Positions 11,869 through 22,969 of a DNA stretch of 64,000 nt are shown piece after piece. Each line of letters begins with the position of its first letter. Position 1 is the first letter of the stretch. The notes under the pieces were generated by a model, which worked only from the letters and a program-made list of their open reading frames with translations, did not search any database and was not told where the DNA came from. Source of the stretch: Vishniacozyma victoriae (Eukaryota; Basidiomycota; Tremellomycetes; Tremellales; Bulleribasidiaceae); contig JADPYG010000088.1 in assembly GCA_017654735.1 (NCBI GenBank), positions 1,550,001 through 1,614,000 of the forward strand, given 5' to 3'. The position numbers and the translations under genes were made by a program.

Positions 11869-14740
11869 CTACTCCTGTACAGTAGAACCAGATACGACCC
11901 TCCCCTTACCCGTAGAATTCGTATGCGCACTAGGCGTCAAGCTCATAGGTCTCAATCCCCTCTTTTCTACCGGCGTAGCAACAGCCGGTGTAGTAGGCGT
12001 CGAATTCGAAGTAGTCGCTGCAGCAGGCGTATTCGTCCCCCTAAAACTAGCCACTCTACTCCCAAAGAAACTTCCTATCCCACTTCCTATTCCTCCTAAT
12101 GTAGCTCTGATGTCGGGAGGTGGACTTGTGGCGGTCGCAGGAGATATGATTGGAGGTTCTGATGCCAGCTTTTCTTTTCGTATACGTTCTGCTTCTTCTC
12201 TTTCTTTGAGCTTTGAGGCGATGTTTGTGCGGGCTCCGTCGAAAGCTTTGAAGAGTGAGGATGAACCCGTTGCGAAGGCTGATGATCCTGCTGCGAAAGC
12301 GTTATTTAGGACTTCGCGGGTGGGCGCTAGGGATTGATCGATCTTGAGGTCGTGGATTCCCTCTGGCCTGTTAGCTAGCTCCTGAGACGAGGTTTACTTA
12401 GCTCACCTGCTAAACGTGATCCGAGATCTGAGACCACACTAGCTTTTCCATCGCATGGATGTCTGATCGTCAGCTCGTAGTCGACAAAGGAGCGGGCAAG
12501 CTCACCGAGGCTCGCATAGATCAAACAGCACAGGATCAGTGACTGAATCCCAAACGGTATAAGCCTTCGTCTCCTTAAAAGCACCAAGCCAATGTTCTCC
12601 GAATGGGACCAGCGGATTTCCAGATTCTGCGCCTAACACATCAGTAGATGATCATCATCAGACCGAGATCGAGGACGACATACCGACGCCGACAATGGAA
12701 ATATCGCCTGCTTTGCCTTTGGCCAAGAAATCGGAGTACTTGACCGTAGACAATGCGGCGCAGATATACTCTTCGAATCTGGCTCGTAAATCGTCATCAC
12801 TTCCTCGGAATCTGGGATCAGCAACATTCGAGGCCTCAGGTAAGGAGCTCACGTCGTTCGTTGTCCATCGGGCTATATATCAGCTTGAGTCGTCAAAAGA
12901 GGCAGGAAACTTACACTATCATAAGTCTCCTCGACGGTATGAACAATATCATCCATCCACCTCCGATCAGCCGGTGTCAGACTGACCATCCTCTCCGTCT
13001 TGGGATCTGCGAAATCGAAAGAAACATTCTCAATCTACCATTAGCTAACTCCTTGACTGTTCCGGGGTAGGACAGCTCACATTGACCAAAACATCGTACG
13101 CGCAGTCCCGCTGCTGAGTGACGATTTGGTTGGTTGTACCGATTAACCAAGATGGGGCGCGTAAAGAATCGACCTGTTGCAGTGGTAGGTAAGGTTGAAA
13201 GAATGAGTCTTTGCCGAACAGGTGTAATGCTAGGCAAGTCAGCTCTGACCTCACATCGCGGATCTGACAGCTTACGTAGACCCATATAACGCAGTAGACT
13301 GGCTCTGTCACTTGTACGCAGAGATGTTGGTCTTGTTCTTGTGCTCAGGTAATCTAGATCTGCTGAACCACATTCTTTCAGGTTCATGAGCAGTCCTACT
13401 GTTCAGCAAGTCTCAAGTGATGCTAGAGTGGTGCTCACCAGGTATTAGGGAAACAAGGGAGTACTGATATGTGCAAAGCATCTCCACTGGATAGCCGAAG
13501 AGCATGATCTATTGTTCAGTACGATTCTCCAAGCGAAGATGCGGTACTGACCTTCTTTTGGAGCATGAGCATTTTAACAAGAATAAGCGTCTTATGTCGG
13601 AATTTATGCACGAGTTCCCGTAGACTTGTTCCTTCCCATCAGCTACACCATACGTCCTGTCACAGGCCGACATACCCATGTAAATGGCTCCTTCTCCCAC
13701 TTTGCCTTCCAATGTACTTTCGAGACTCGCGTAGAAATCGTCTAGGATCTGAGTCTGGGTAAAGTCTCTGTTATGTCAGCTCAATCGGTGGATTCGGTCA
13801 GTCGAGCTGACCTCTGGGCAAAGTATGCTCTCGTTACGACTCCAAGCTGATCACTATCTGTAAGCTCTTCCCTCCGTTCTGAAAGCTTGAGCATACCGAA
13901 TTGGACCCTGTACATCAGCATGGTCCCATTTCAGGAGGGGAGACATACAAAGATAGGTTGTGATGCTATGACGACAACTGCTTTCTGGACCATACTTCTC
14001 GTCACGTCACTTGGACGGACTAGGAGCTCTGAAGATGATAATTGTCGATTACACGAGATACCGAATAATGTTGTATTTGCCGGTACTTCTGTATCTACGT
14101 TTATATCTTCTGGATGGTAGGCGCAGTGCTATACTGTCAGCTTGAAGCTGTTGCGTTCATGAGAGCTTACAAAGTACGAGTAATCCTCTTCCGACTGTTC
14201 ATCAGCTTGATGGTTGGAAAGGTGGTGAACCAGGTACCCACCAAGTGAGCACCATCAGGCAATGCCAAGAAAGGCAGTAATCGATTCAAATCCTCATCAT
14301 TCGCTATAGCAGCCTGCAACGAAGCTGGATAAGCATACTCTACTGTCGGACCAATCTAGGCATCAGCTCGTGGCTTCTTCTCAGCCTATCCAGCTTACGA
14401 GGTGATTAAAGTCAACGACCGCAATACCTAGTATCGCCGCCCCACTCGGGCCAGACATTGATGAAGCCCTCGATGTCCTCTCCAGGGTCGGTGGGCTCGT
14501 CAATCCCGCCGTAGAGCTCGAGAAACGAGACGCAGATGATGAGGAAGGTATAGAAGACCGCCAAGGATCTTCATCTCGACTAGTAGGGGAAGTATATTGA
14601 TTCGAGGATGAGAATGAGTTTGAAGGTGATGCTTTGGTGTGGGTTGGTTGTTGCTTGATAGTTGGTGTTAATGGTTCGTCGTCTAGATCTAGTTCTTCAT
14701 ATGCTTCTTCTTGTGTTGATATGGGTGTAGGACTCGCCAT
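11869..14740 (-). CDS. AVL9: Avl9-family DENN-type protein of the late secretory pathway
   Basis: Avl9 proteins act in exocytic traffic from the Golgi and carry a divergent DENN fold. I read the start at 14740 (GACCATGGCG context); an in-frame ATG at 14797 would add 19 residues. After a disordered acidic N-terminus the protein shows GIAVVDFNHLIGPTVEYAYP and LPFLALPDGAHL, then YFHCAYHPEDIN, TLFGISCNRQ, RPSDVTRSMVQKAVVV, RAYFAQRDFTQTQIL and GTSLRELVHKFRHKTLIL. These blocks occur in this order in yeast and human AVL9. About ten short introns break the gene. The far C-terminus is Ser/Thr/Pro-rich and probably disordered. It shares orientation with PAM16, whose stop lies 268 bp upstream of this start; no functional link is known. 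Confidence 0.88.
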
Positions 14741-15007
14741 GGTCGGTGTCGGTAAATGAGTATATATTGACGGAATATATTGATAGTTATCATTCATTCA
14801 TCGTCATTTCAAAGACGCGTTGAACCGGAACCAGAATTTAAGAAATCAATCATGTCTATGGGCAAGGCTGGGGAAGACGGAGATCAAGGAGAGAATCGCA
14901 GACGAGTAGAGTATAGCTATAAGGCGAGTAGTGCAATGCATATGATGTATGTCCAGAATCCCTCTTGAATGTACGTCCCATTTCCCCCTTAGACCGAAGA
15001 AAGAATA

Positions 15008-15714
15008 CTATGTACTCGTTCCTCCAGGTGCTCCAGTCCCCGTACCAGGTGCAGCAGCAGCAGCAGCAGCTTCCCCACCTACACCTCCCTCTCCCGCCGT
15101 CGGTGGTGGAGGTGCTCCCGACTCCCTCTCGGCCTTTATACGTTCCAACGCCCTGTAGACTTTTGACTGAAGATAATGTGAATATTGAGGTTGTTTTGAT
15201 TTCCGCGTTTCGCGTGTTGTAGGCGTTTGTTTTGATCCCGATGCGACTGGTTTGGCGGGAGTTGCAGGTTCTGCAGGTGGTCCATTTGCTTTGAATATCG
15301 TCTCGAAGTTCTGGAGATCAGTACTTCTCCCCTGCGTGAAAAATGGCAAGTGGCCTCGATGGACGCACCCTCTCGATAATCTCCATTGGGTCTTCCTTCT
15401 TTGCATTCAAAATAAGATGTGCCTCGTCTAGACTCATTTGCATCTGATTCGTGATTTGTGATTTCGAAGATCCAGTTCCAACAGGTCCAGATGAAGGTGC
15501 TCCATCTGGTTTATGCTTGAAATCTGGGCATCAGCTCATGTCCTGATAGACACTCGAGAGTTCAGCTTACTACGGACGGCTTGTGTTCCTGCTGCTGAAG
15601 TCGCTTTTCCAAAGATCTTGATGCTGGTGATGAGCAAATCGATAATGACTTTAGGGGCCGACTGGAACGTCAGTTCTTTACCTGGATGATGTCTTTGGAA
15701 CAGTATCTCACCAT
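15008..15714 (-). CDS. PAM16: Mitochondrial import motor subunit Pam16/Tim16
   Basis: J-like protein that pairs with Pam18 to regulate mtHsp70 at the TIM23 import motor on the matrix side of the inner membrane. Exons on the minus strand: 15714-15712, 15661-15571, 15523-15369 and 15310-15008, giving 183 aa. The N-terminus MSAPKVIIDLLITSIKIFGK is the usual hydrophobic targeting/anchor helix. The J-like core MQMSLDEAHLILN..KKEDPM, NFETIFKANGPP and SHYLQSKVYRALERI match Pam16. As in the family, the HPD motif of true J-proteins is missing. Exon 1 consists of the start codon alone. The C-terminal Ala/Gly/Pro tail is longer than usual. Identification is secure. Confidence 0.93.
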
Positions 15715-16004
15715 TTTGCTGATGTTGGTCGTTCAATGAGATATGGAGGGATGCTGCAGTCGTCGGCCGGATTATGTGTATGAGATCTGTTCGTCGTCGC
15801 TGCTGGTATCGTTGATGATGGTTGATGCTCGACGGCGGCTTGGATAAAATGGGATAAATACAATAGAATTGTAATAAAATAAATAAAAGATCGACGAGTA
15901 TCATATCATTACCGGTTGTATTATAAACCGGTAGAGTACAAGAAGGTTCATTCAACCCTCTGTCTGGACTTTATCATCTGTTGTTATCTAAGCTTTATAT
16001 TACA

Positions 16005-18580
16005 ATGAACGGAGAGGGTAAAGGGGCTACTTCAGTCCTTAGGAATGTAGCTGGTAGGGTCGATATCGATAGGTCATTACATCAGGTAAGTTGTCTCCAT
16101 GACAGCTGGGATGACGCTGACGGGAACAGGACCGATATATCCCAGCTTCGGGCGTAGCTGGGCCTTCGAGATATGTAGGTGATTCAGCTATCGGTCTTGG
16201 GAATACAGCTGAGATACAGGCTCCTCATCAAAAGAATGCCCAAGCTCCCGCTCGGACCGCCAACAATGCATTCGACCTAGGCTCCCTTCGCGATCACCTT
16301 GCCCCCGTTCGTCCAGTCCAACATGAGAATTGGGCAAATACCTTCGTACCCCCATCCCACCAACCCGCAAGGCAACAGGCCATGGAACAACGATCTTCAA
16401 GCCCTTGGCAGCAGGATTTCATACAGCATAATCAGGCCAGGCAGGATATTCGTCCCACACACCAACCGGAAATTGCGCCTTGGCAAGTCCCGAATCAGTA
16501 CCGGCCTCAATTCATGCCTGCTCGACCTCAGTACTTTCAACCTCCTCCGCCACCACCTCAACAGTATATGCACTCCATGCATTCGAATCAGGAGTATGCG
16601 CCTGAATCGTTCGAATACCCAACACAAACCGAAGCGCCGCCCAGATCAGCAGAGGAAACACGACCCGCAGAACCTCTTTCGGAACCACAGGAACTCCTTG
16701 CCCGCACAGCACGGGATCTGGTGAATGATCTAGACGCGTCATCAGAGATACTAAGAGATAACCCGAAACTGGCCCAGAGCCAATTCATGCAGCTCCTGCG
16801 AGGTCTAGGAAATGAGGAGGTCGTAGTCGAGGACGGAAAAGCGACGGTAAATGGAGAAGAGATTGGAGAAGGAGCGAAATTTGTCAGTCGAGGGGGAGAT
16901 TGGGCGAGTGCATTTGTGGAAGAGAGGCCTGCGCAACGAGACGGAGAGGTGCATATGGCAAGCACGTTACCTGCATTGAACGGCGAGCCGGTCTTTGACG
17001 AACGAATGCGATATGCCGATAGAGCTCTTTATCCCGATCAGAACGCAATCATCCAACCTACCGAGACGAGTCAACGACCGGAGAATCAACGTCGCAAATC
17101 GGTCCATTTCGACGATAACGAGGCATATGAATCGCTAGGTTCTGGGGTACCAAACAATTTGGAAGAGGCAATGCGGGCATCAACATCGATACCGGGGATG
17201 TCATCAGCATGGCAAGATGATGGATTGGATCTTGACGATTTTGATGAAACTTCATTCATGAATTTTAGTGGACAATTACGACAGGGTACGGGTGCAACGG
17301 TGGGTGCAGGTCAGAGGGAAAACTGGGGTGGGTTACAGGAGGATTGGGAAAAATTTCAGCAGGCGGATCCGAGAATCAAGGCTATGGGGCAGACGGACCG
17401 GTATCTGTTCCAGAGTCGGAATCCTTATGGTACCATGGGCGATGATGCGGATATGGGAAGAGAGTCTCCTACTATGAAGGTAAGCTTGCGTTCTCCTTGC
17501 AGAGTTAGGTAGCTGATATCAGGGTGTATTGGAGCTGGAAGCGGCTGTCCAGCACGACCCATCAGACCACGAGGCATGGTACGCCCTCGGTCTCAAACAA
17601 CAAGAAAATGAACGAGAAGACCAAGCAATCCGGGCTCTAGCAAAAGTAATCGACCTCGATCCAGATTATCGACCTGCCTACCTCGCTCTCGCAGTCAGTT
17701 ATACGAATGAAGCTGCATACGAGAAGGCAAGAGTGATGCTTGGGAAATGGATTGATATGGCCCATGGATCTGGAATGTCGGAGTCGGAATCGGAGAATGT
17801 ACAGGCTCATGAGGGGTTGGTGGAGAGATTGATTGATATGGCTAGGAGGAGTCCTGAGGAGGTTGATCCGGATGTTCAGATTGCTCTTGGGGTACTGTTC
17901 AATTCTAGCGAGGTAAGCTGTCGCCCACACTTGATAGGTGTAAGCTGACTTGGGTAGGAGTACGCCAAAGCAGAAGATTGCTTCCTTGCTGCTTTGTCTG
18001 TCAGGCCTGATGTGAGCTATAGTGTCCAAGATATATCCAAAGCTAACAAGCAGGACTGGCTACTCTACAACCGCCTGGGAGCGACTCTCGCAAACAGTGG
18101 CCGCTCCAACGAAGCGATCTCATATTACCACAAAGCCCTTTCCTTACACCCGAGTTTCGTCCGAGCCCTCTTCAATCTCGGTATTTCATACATAAACCTC
18201 GCCCAATATCCTCTCGCAGCCCAACATATAATCTCGGCGATTAGGTTGCAACATACCGATGCTACTGAGGCTTACATTAGTGGAACTGTGGGAACGAGTG
18301 CAAAGGGAGTTACTAGTGATGCTCTATGGAATTCGTTAAGGACTGCTTGTTTACAGTAAGCCGTTTTTCTTTTTGATATTGGACGAGCTAACAGAGTAGC
18401 ATGGGCAGACATGATTTGGTGGAGCTAGCGGCGAGGAAGGACGTCTCAGGTACGTGTTCTGATACTTCCTTAGTACACAACGCTAATATTCTAGCGTTCC
18501 CTGATACATTCGATTCTCCAGTTGTCAAGGACAAGAGTCCACCATTCAATCTTCTACCTTACGAGTCTGGTGATATTTGA
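16005..18580 (+). CDS. PEX5: Peroxisomal PTS1 import receptor Pex5
   Basis: Cytosolic receptor that binds C-terminal SKL-type signals and docks at the peroxisome. Exons: 16005-16085, 16130-17479, 17523-17912, 17958-18011, 18054-18355, 18400-18449 and 18495-18580 (770 aa). The N-terminal half holds diaromatic docking motifs (WANTF, WQQDF, WASAF, WEKF). The C-terminal half, from ~residue 480, is a TPR domain ([80 protein letters not shown]) ending in the family's [20 protein letters not shown] helix. The N-terminus as read ([14 protein letters not shown]) has no cysteine near position 10, where most Pex5 proteins have the conserved ubiquitin-accepting Cys. A missed 5' exon or a true loss are both possible. 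A Pex5 paralogue is also conceivable. Confidence 0.88.
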
Positions 18581-18791
18581 TTACTGCTATGCATGCTCAA
18601 TACTAGGATACCAGGAACAGAGGGGAAAAAGGGTTGAGCGGCAACTTAAGTTGTTTCAACCTAGTTGTGTGTGTGTGGACCGCTTCCTTTTTTCGGGAAA
18701 TCGTGTTTACCTCTTTCCAATTCTCCTAACACTTTTAACACAACTGTATTGTATTAACAGTATCATATAAACAAAGAGAGAGATAGAAACA

Positions 18792-20859
18792 ATGTGGAAA
18801 TCATCTATACAACGAACTTGTGAGTGTACCCTGCGAGATACCGAGTGGAATTTGACTGAACGGTAGTTACCCCTGCTCCCATCAAATCCGCCCCTGATGC
18901 CGCTCCACCTACTACCGCCTTTCATCCTCGCCCTCTCGCTCGGCCTACCGTCTCTCACCGACTTGACCAGGTGGATGTTCGAGCACCTCCGCCCATTCCT
19001 CCCCCTTCCCGCTCTCGCCCTTCAGACCGCGATGTGACTGGCACTTCTCACAACGCTCGCTCTCTCAGTGCCACGATTCGCCCTTATACTCGGCGGTTCA
19101 GACTTCAAGGCCTTGTCATCTATGTCGAATGGGGAAGACGCCAGACGAATCAGGAGTTTTTCGCTTTTCTCGGTCGCATCAGAGTACGTCCCTCTAGAAC
19201 TGAGAATGATGGATGAAGACTGATCCAAAGGAACATGGAGGACTCACCACAAACTCACCCACCGATTCAAGTATCACTCATTTCCTCCTTAGCGGTTCCT
19301 CGGAAGAGATGAAACAGGCCTATACGTATAAACAGGTGAATGGGAGAAGTCAGTATAAATTTAAACAGGTTGTGAGGAATCATTCAAAATGGCTTCTCCC
19401 CGGTAGTAGAGACTTGAACGAAGAGCGAAATAAAGAAGAGAGAAGGACGAGGATGGTAGTTTGGAGAGGGTGGTTGTGGGATGTATTAGATGGGAGATTG
19501 GGGGTGAAAGAAGAAGGGGAATGGGGGATATAGTACGTTGTTCATTTCCTCAGCAAAGTTTTGACGGATGTGGTTCTGATATTTAGTTTGAAACCAGACA
19601 TTGATGAGCGACGTGGTCGAGGATTAAACCTGAATCCTTATGAGAGGGAACGACCGTCGAGAAACAGGCAGGAAGTAGAATCAGCCACGAGCTCAAGGAT
19701 CCGATTCAACGAATCCCATCATAATCAAAACGATTCGACGAGCTCGGGCTACTTTGCCACCCCCTCTCCGACTGCTGCTGCTCTCCTTCACGCAGAACTC
19801 GGACCAACAATCATCAGGGGTCTGAGTAGCCCGACATACCAAGAACAATCATTCAAAGACCCATGGATCCCCTCTTCAGCATATATCGTCACCCCTCCTT
19901 CCGCGACCATTGCCCTTCCCGATCCCCACCTCGCCACTACGCCAAGGAAGTCGACTTTGCTGCCAATCCGCCAGATCGAATTCGGCCCTCCCCAAAGTCA
20001 TCGAAAGTACACCTCCCCCCCAATTCATTCCAATGTCCAATCGACAGGCCTGTTCACCCCACCACCATCAGCCTCGCCACCGCCTGTAATGAGATCGCCC
20101 GAATATATCATGATCCCCAAATCACAATCCGCTAGCGAAGCTTATGTCTGGCGACCGCCTTCCGAGCAAGAAGTGGTTGATACTCCAAAATATGAAGACT
20201 CGCCTTCCCCTGTGAATGAGGATATAGGAAGTCCTTCATATTCCCCCATTCCGACACTGTCCGATCCCGGAACACCTCTCCCTCTGCAATTGGAGGTCAC
20301 GGTCGAAACTTCAACCAAAGAGAGCGATAAGCCGATATTGCAAGGAGAGGTGACCTTAAACGAGCTCAATACCGCTTCTATCCCACCACAAGCAAGTCGA
20401 CAAGTGTCTTTCGGGATCAAACGACCTCGACCCCAATCACCTGTTGGAGTTTTGAATGATGACAGACCAATGGCTAAACGACAGTCATTGCCTTGTATGC
20501 GATCGAGGTCCGCATCAAGGTCAGACAGCCCGTTGAGTCCACTGCCCGATGAGGATATGATGGAAGAGGACGAGGTAGAGGAGAATGAGCATTTCGAGGA
20601 TGGGGCGTACGGAAAGCAGGGGGAGATGAATACCCAAAAAGAGGACGAAGAACGACTCCCAAGTCCTGGTCCCTCGCCCTCGCCCTCCATCCCCGATAAC
20701 CAAGACTCAGATTTCGATTCGGAAACGGGATGCGAACCAGCCGAATTCGATGATGAGTCGATCGACGAATTTGACCTAAGCACATTCGACTTGGGTAGAT
20801 TGGTTGTTGATTGTGATATTACGGATCAATTGGCCGGGCTGTTGGAAGCTTGGATCTGA
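18792..20859 (+). CDS. Single-BRCT protein with long disordered tail (family member C)
   Basis: Unrecognised protein of 639 aa. Exons: 18792-18819, 18867-19183, 19231-19532 and 19587-20859. One BRCT domain lies at residues ~85-210: first strand LQGLVIYVEW, turn EHGGLTTNS, strand SITHFLL, C-terminal helix VVWRGWLWDVLDGRLG. The phase-0 intron before EHGG and the phase-2 intron after the domain sit exactly where BRCT1 of members A, B and D has its introns, so I infer common descent. The remaining ~420 residues are Pro/Ser-rich, then strongly acidic (residues ~550-620), ending FDLSTFDLGRLVVD...LAGLLEAWI. No C-terminal module like those in A and B is clear, although the final LAGLLEAWI is reminiscent of its first helix. 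Function unknown. Confidence 0.72.
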
Positions 20860-21276
20860 GGTGGAGTCTGAATCCTGGAATTATGGGTATTTTTTAACTT
20901 GAGTCTAGTGGCCAGCTTGCGGTACGTTGTAACCGCTCGATATTATCAATAGCTCGATATCTTTAATGAGTCAGGAAGTGGTTATAGAGTGATATGTATA
21001 TAGATCCAGTACAGTGTAGTCGGTTGTAGTGATGCCAATGCCAATGCATATATGTATCCTAATGCACTGCATGTATACCCTCTGCCTATACCCTCTGCCC
21101 CAAGACTGACAGGAACGATTCCAGAACACGAGGATGATGATCGACGCGTAAAGTATTCAATGAATCAAGTGGGTATATTTCACGTCACTCTCTACTCTAC
21201 CTCACCTCTTCTACCAGCCTCCTCCTCTCATTGCTAAGCAGAAACACGGCAAGAGTGCTATGGACTAGAGTATATC
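20860..21276. other. Intergenic, about 417 bp
   Basis: Between two plus-strand genes. AT-rich 3' region with short ATAT and TGTATATA tracts; no open frame with protein character. Confidence 0.5.
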
Positions 21277-22605
21277 ATGGCAGGAACAACACTCACGCTC
21301 CAACAACCTACGAAAAGGAAGAGGGATCATGATCTCACAGAAGCGATAGATGTAGAGAGGGATACAAGACATCAAACTTGTTTGGAATGTACACTTTCCT
21401 GGCCATGGGTTATATTCCATAGGAATGAAGATGGATCTAGGAATGTATGTCCCCTTTCCTGCCTCATCAAGTTTATCGTCTACGTACAAATTGAATGGGC
21501 TGATGGTAGTTGGATCAGAGGAAATGTTTTACTTGCTTAGGTATAAATGACTCACAGTGGGAATTGAATGTTATTCGAATGGTACCTCCCCTTGGCATGG
21601 TCATTCGGAGTAATGTTGATGATAGAATGAAAGTATTTCCAAAGCAAGGAAGAGACTGCTCAGGATCGATCCTACTGCACATACCTCGTCGACGTCAACA
21701 CCTGTGTCAACTACGCCGAATCAAGGACATACACCGAGTCAAATTACTACAGACCAAGCACTGGCCATCACTCTCAATTCCAATCCCAATCCCAATGGGC
21801 ATGGGCAAGGTCTCCAATATCATCCAAACCCACCGATGCCCTATCAACCTCAACCTCAATATCAAGCTCAACCTCCGCCCCAACCCCACTTCCACCCAGA
21901 TCATCATATGTATGGCGTGCAGATGATCGCACCTCAATACCAAGATCAATTTGGTCAACCGTTGTTTAATCCTGCTCAGGCGTATGGAATCAATCTTTAT
22001 AATCCACCAATACAACCACAGCAACAAGGACAACAAGGGACGATACATCATCTACCACAACCGCAGTCTGCGAATCTATACCAACCACAACATCGACTAC
22101 AACCACAAGTTGCAGATCAATACCAACAACAACGACAACCACTACCACAACTACAACTACAGCCACAACAACCACAGCCGCAGCCACAGATTCTACCACC
22201 AGCTCAATCCCACGGTATTTGGACTCAACTCTTCAAACAGACTGAACCAACGAGGGCGATGAATTGGTATGTTCCTCTCCTCTCCCTTTCTGCTTCTGCT
22301 TCTCGACCATATCTTCCTGCTTTCCATCGTCGATCCTCCTCCTCATACCAAGGGAAAAGCTAACTCCCAGGGTAATGATGAACTACCACCCAGCGAACGG
22401 AGCACCTCCAATCCCCCAAATGGAACTTTACAAACATTACGCATCTACAATCCCAAGACAAGGTTACCCACCTTTATTACAGGGTAAAGATTTTATCCTA
22501 GGCGTTGCTAAGCATTATGGGGGGATGGGAGTTAGACTGGATAAAGGGACTTTTACGATTGAGGGATTGTGGAAGAGGAATCAACCTGTTGCTACGTTGC
22601 GCTAG
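21277..22605 (+). CDS. Unrecognised Q-rich protein with a four-cysteine zinc-ribbon-like N-terminus
   Basis: I do not recognise this gene. Exons 21277-21444, 21510-21581, 21626-22266 and 22371-22605 give 371 aa. Near the N-terminus a basic KRKRDHD patch is followed by two CxxC pairs (CLEC and, 30 residues on, CFTC), a spacing that could bind one zinc ion. A Ser/Thr linker then leads into ~170 residues rich in Gln, Pro and His, encoded by CAA/CAG/CCA runs. The end is ordered-looking: LYKHYASTIPRQGYPPLLQG, then GKDFILGVAKHYGGMGVRL. The composition suggests a nuclear transcription-type protein, which is inference. The third intron has a weak donor (GTACCT at 21582), so that join is the least certain. 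Confidence 0.55.
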
Positions 22606-22969
22606 ACCTAAACCGAGCGCCGTGAGGTGCGAGGTGAAGGCTGGGAAGGCAGCCGGGAAGGAATGAGGGATAAAAGATGAGAGCGAGGGACAGCGTAATG
22701 GCCATGAATAAGGAAGAAGAGATACGATGTTATGTGCTGTGCCGAAACGAACCGTTGTACAATATACGCCATGCCTAATAGTACGACCCATGAATATGAC
22801 ATGTCAACGAATACAATCACCGAACCAGCGTCGTGCTACAGCTGCATTGATACTGTGTATATTGATAAATGATACAAACAATCAATCATCTAGATTAAAA
22901 AGAATACTTCACATCCCAAGATCGCCTTCACCTAAAGGCGTATTGACAACATTCCCTCCCCTCTCACGA
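22606..22969. other. Convergent intergenic, about 364 bp
   Basis: Lies between the 3' ends of the Q-rich gene and the minus-strand membrane-protein gene. It should hold both polyadenylation regions. Nothing else seen. Confidence 0.5.

Noticed and set aside
19561..19590. ATG-less start at 19561 for the long C-terminal frame of gene C
   Set aside because: The segment 19533-19586 is a GT...AG intron with a TTCTGAT branch; the true upstream exons encode the BRCT domain.
21990..22199. Minus-strand open frame made almost only of valine
   Set aside because: It is the antisense of the CAA/CAC-rich coding tract of the Q-rich gene, not a gene.
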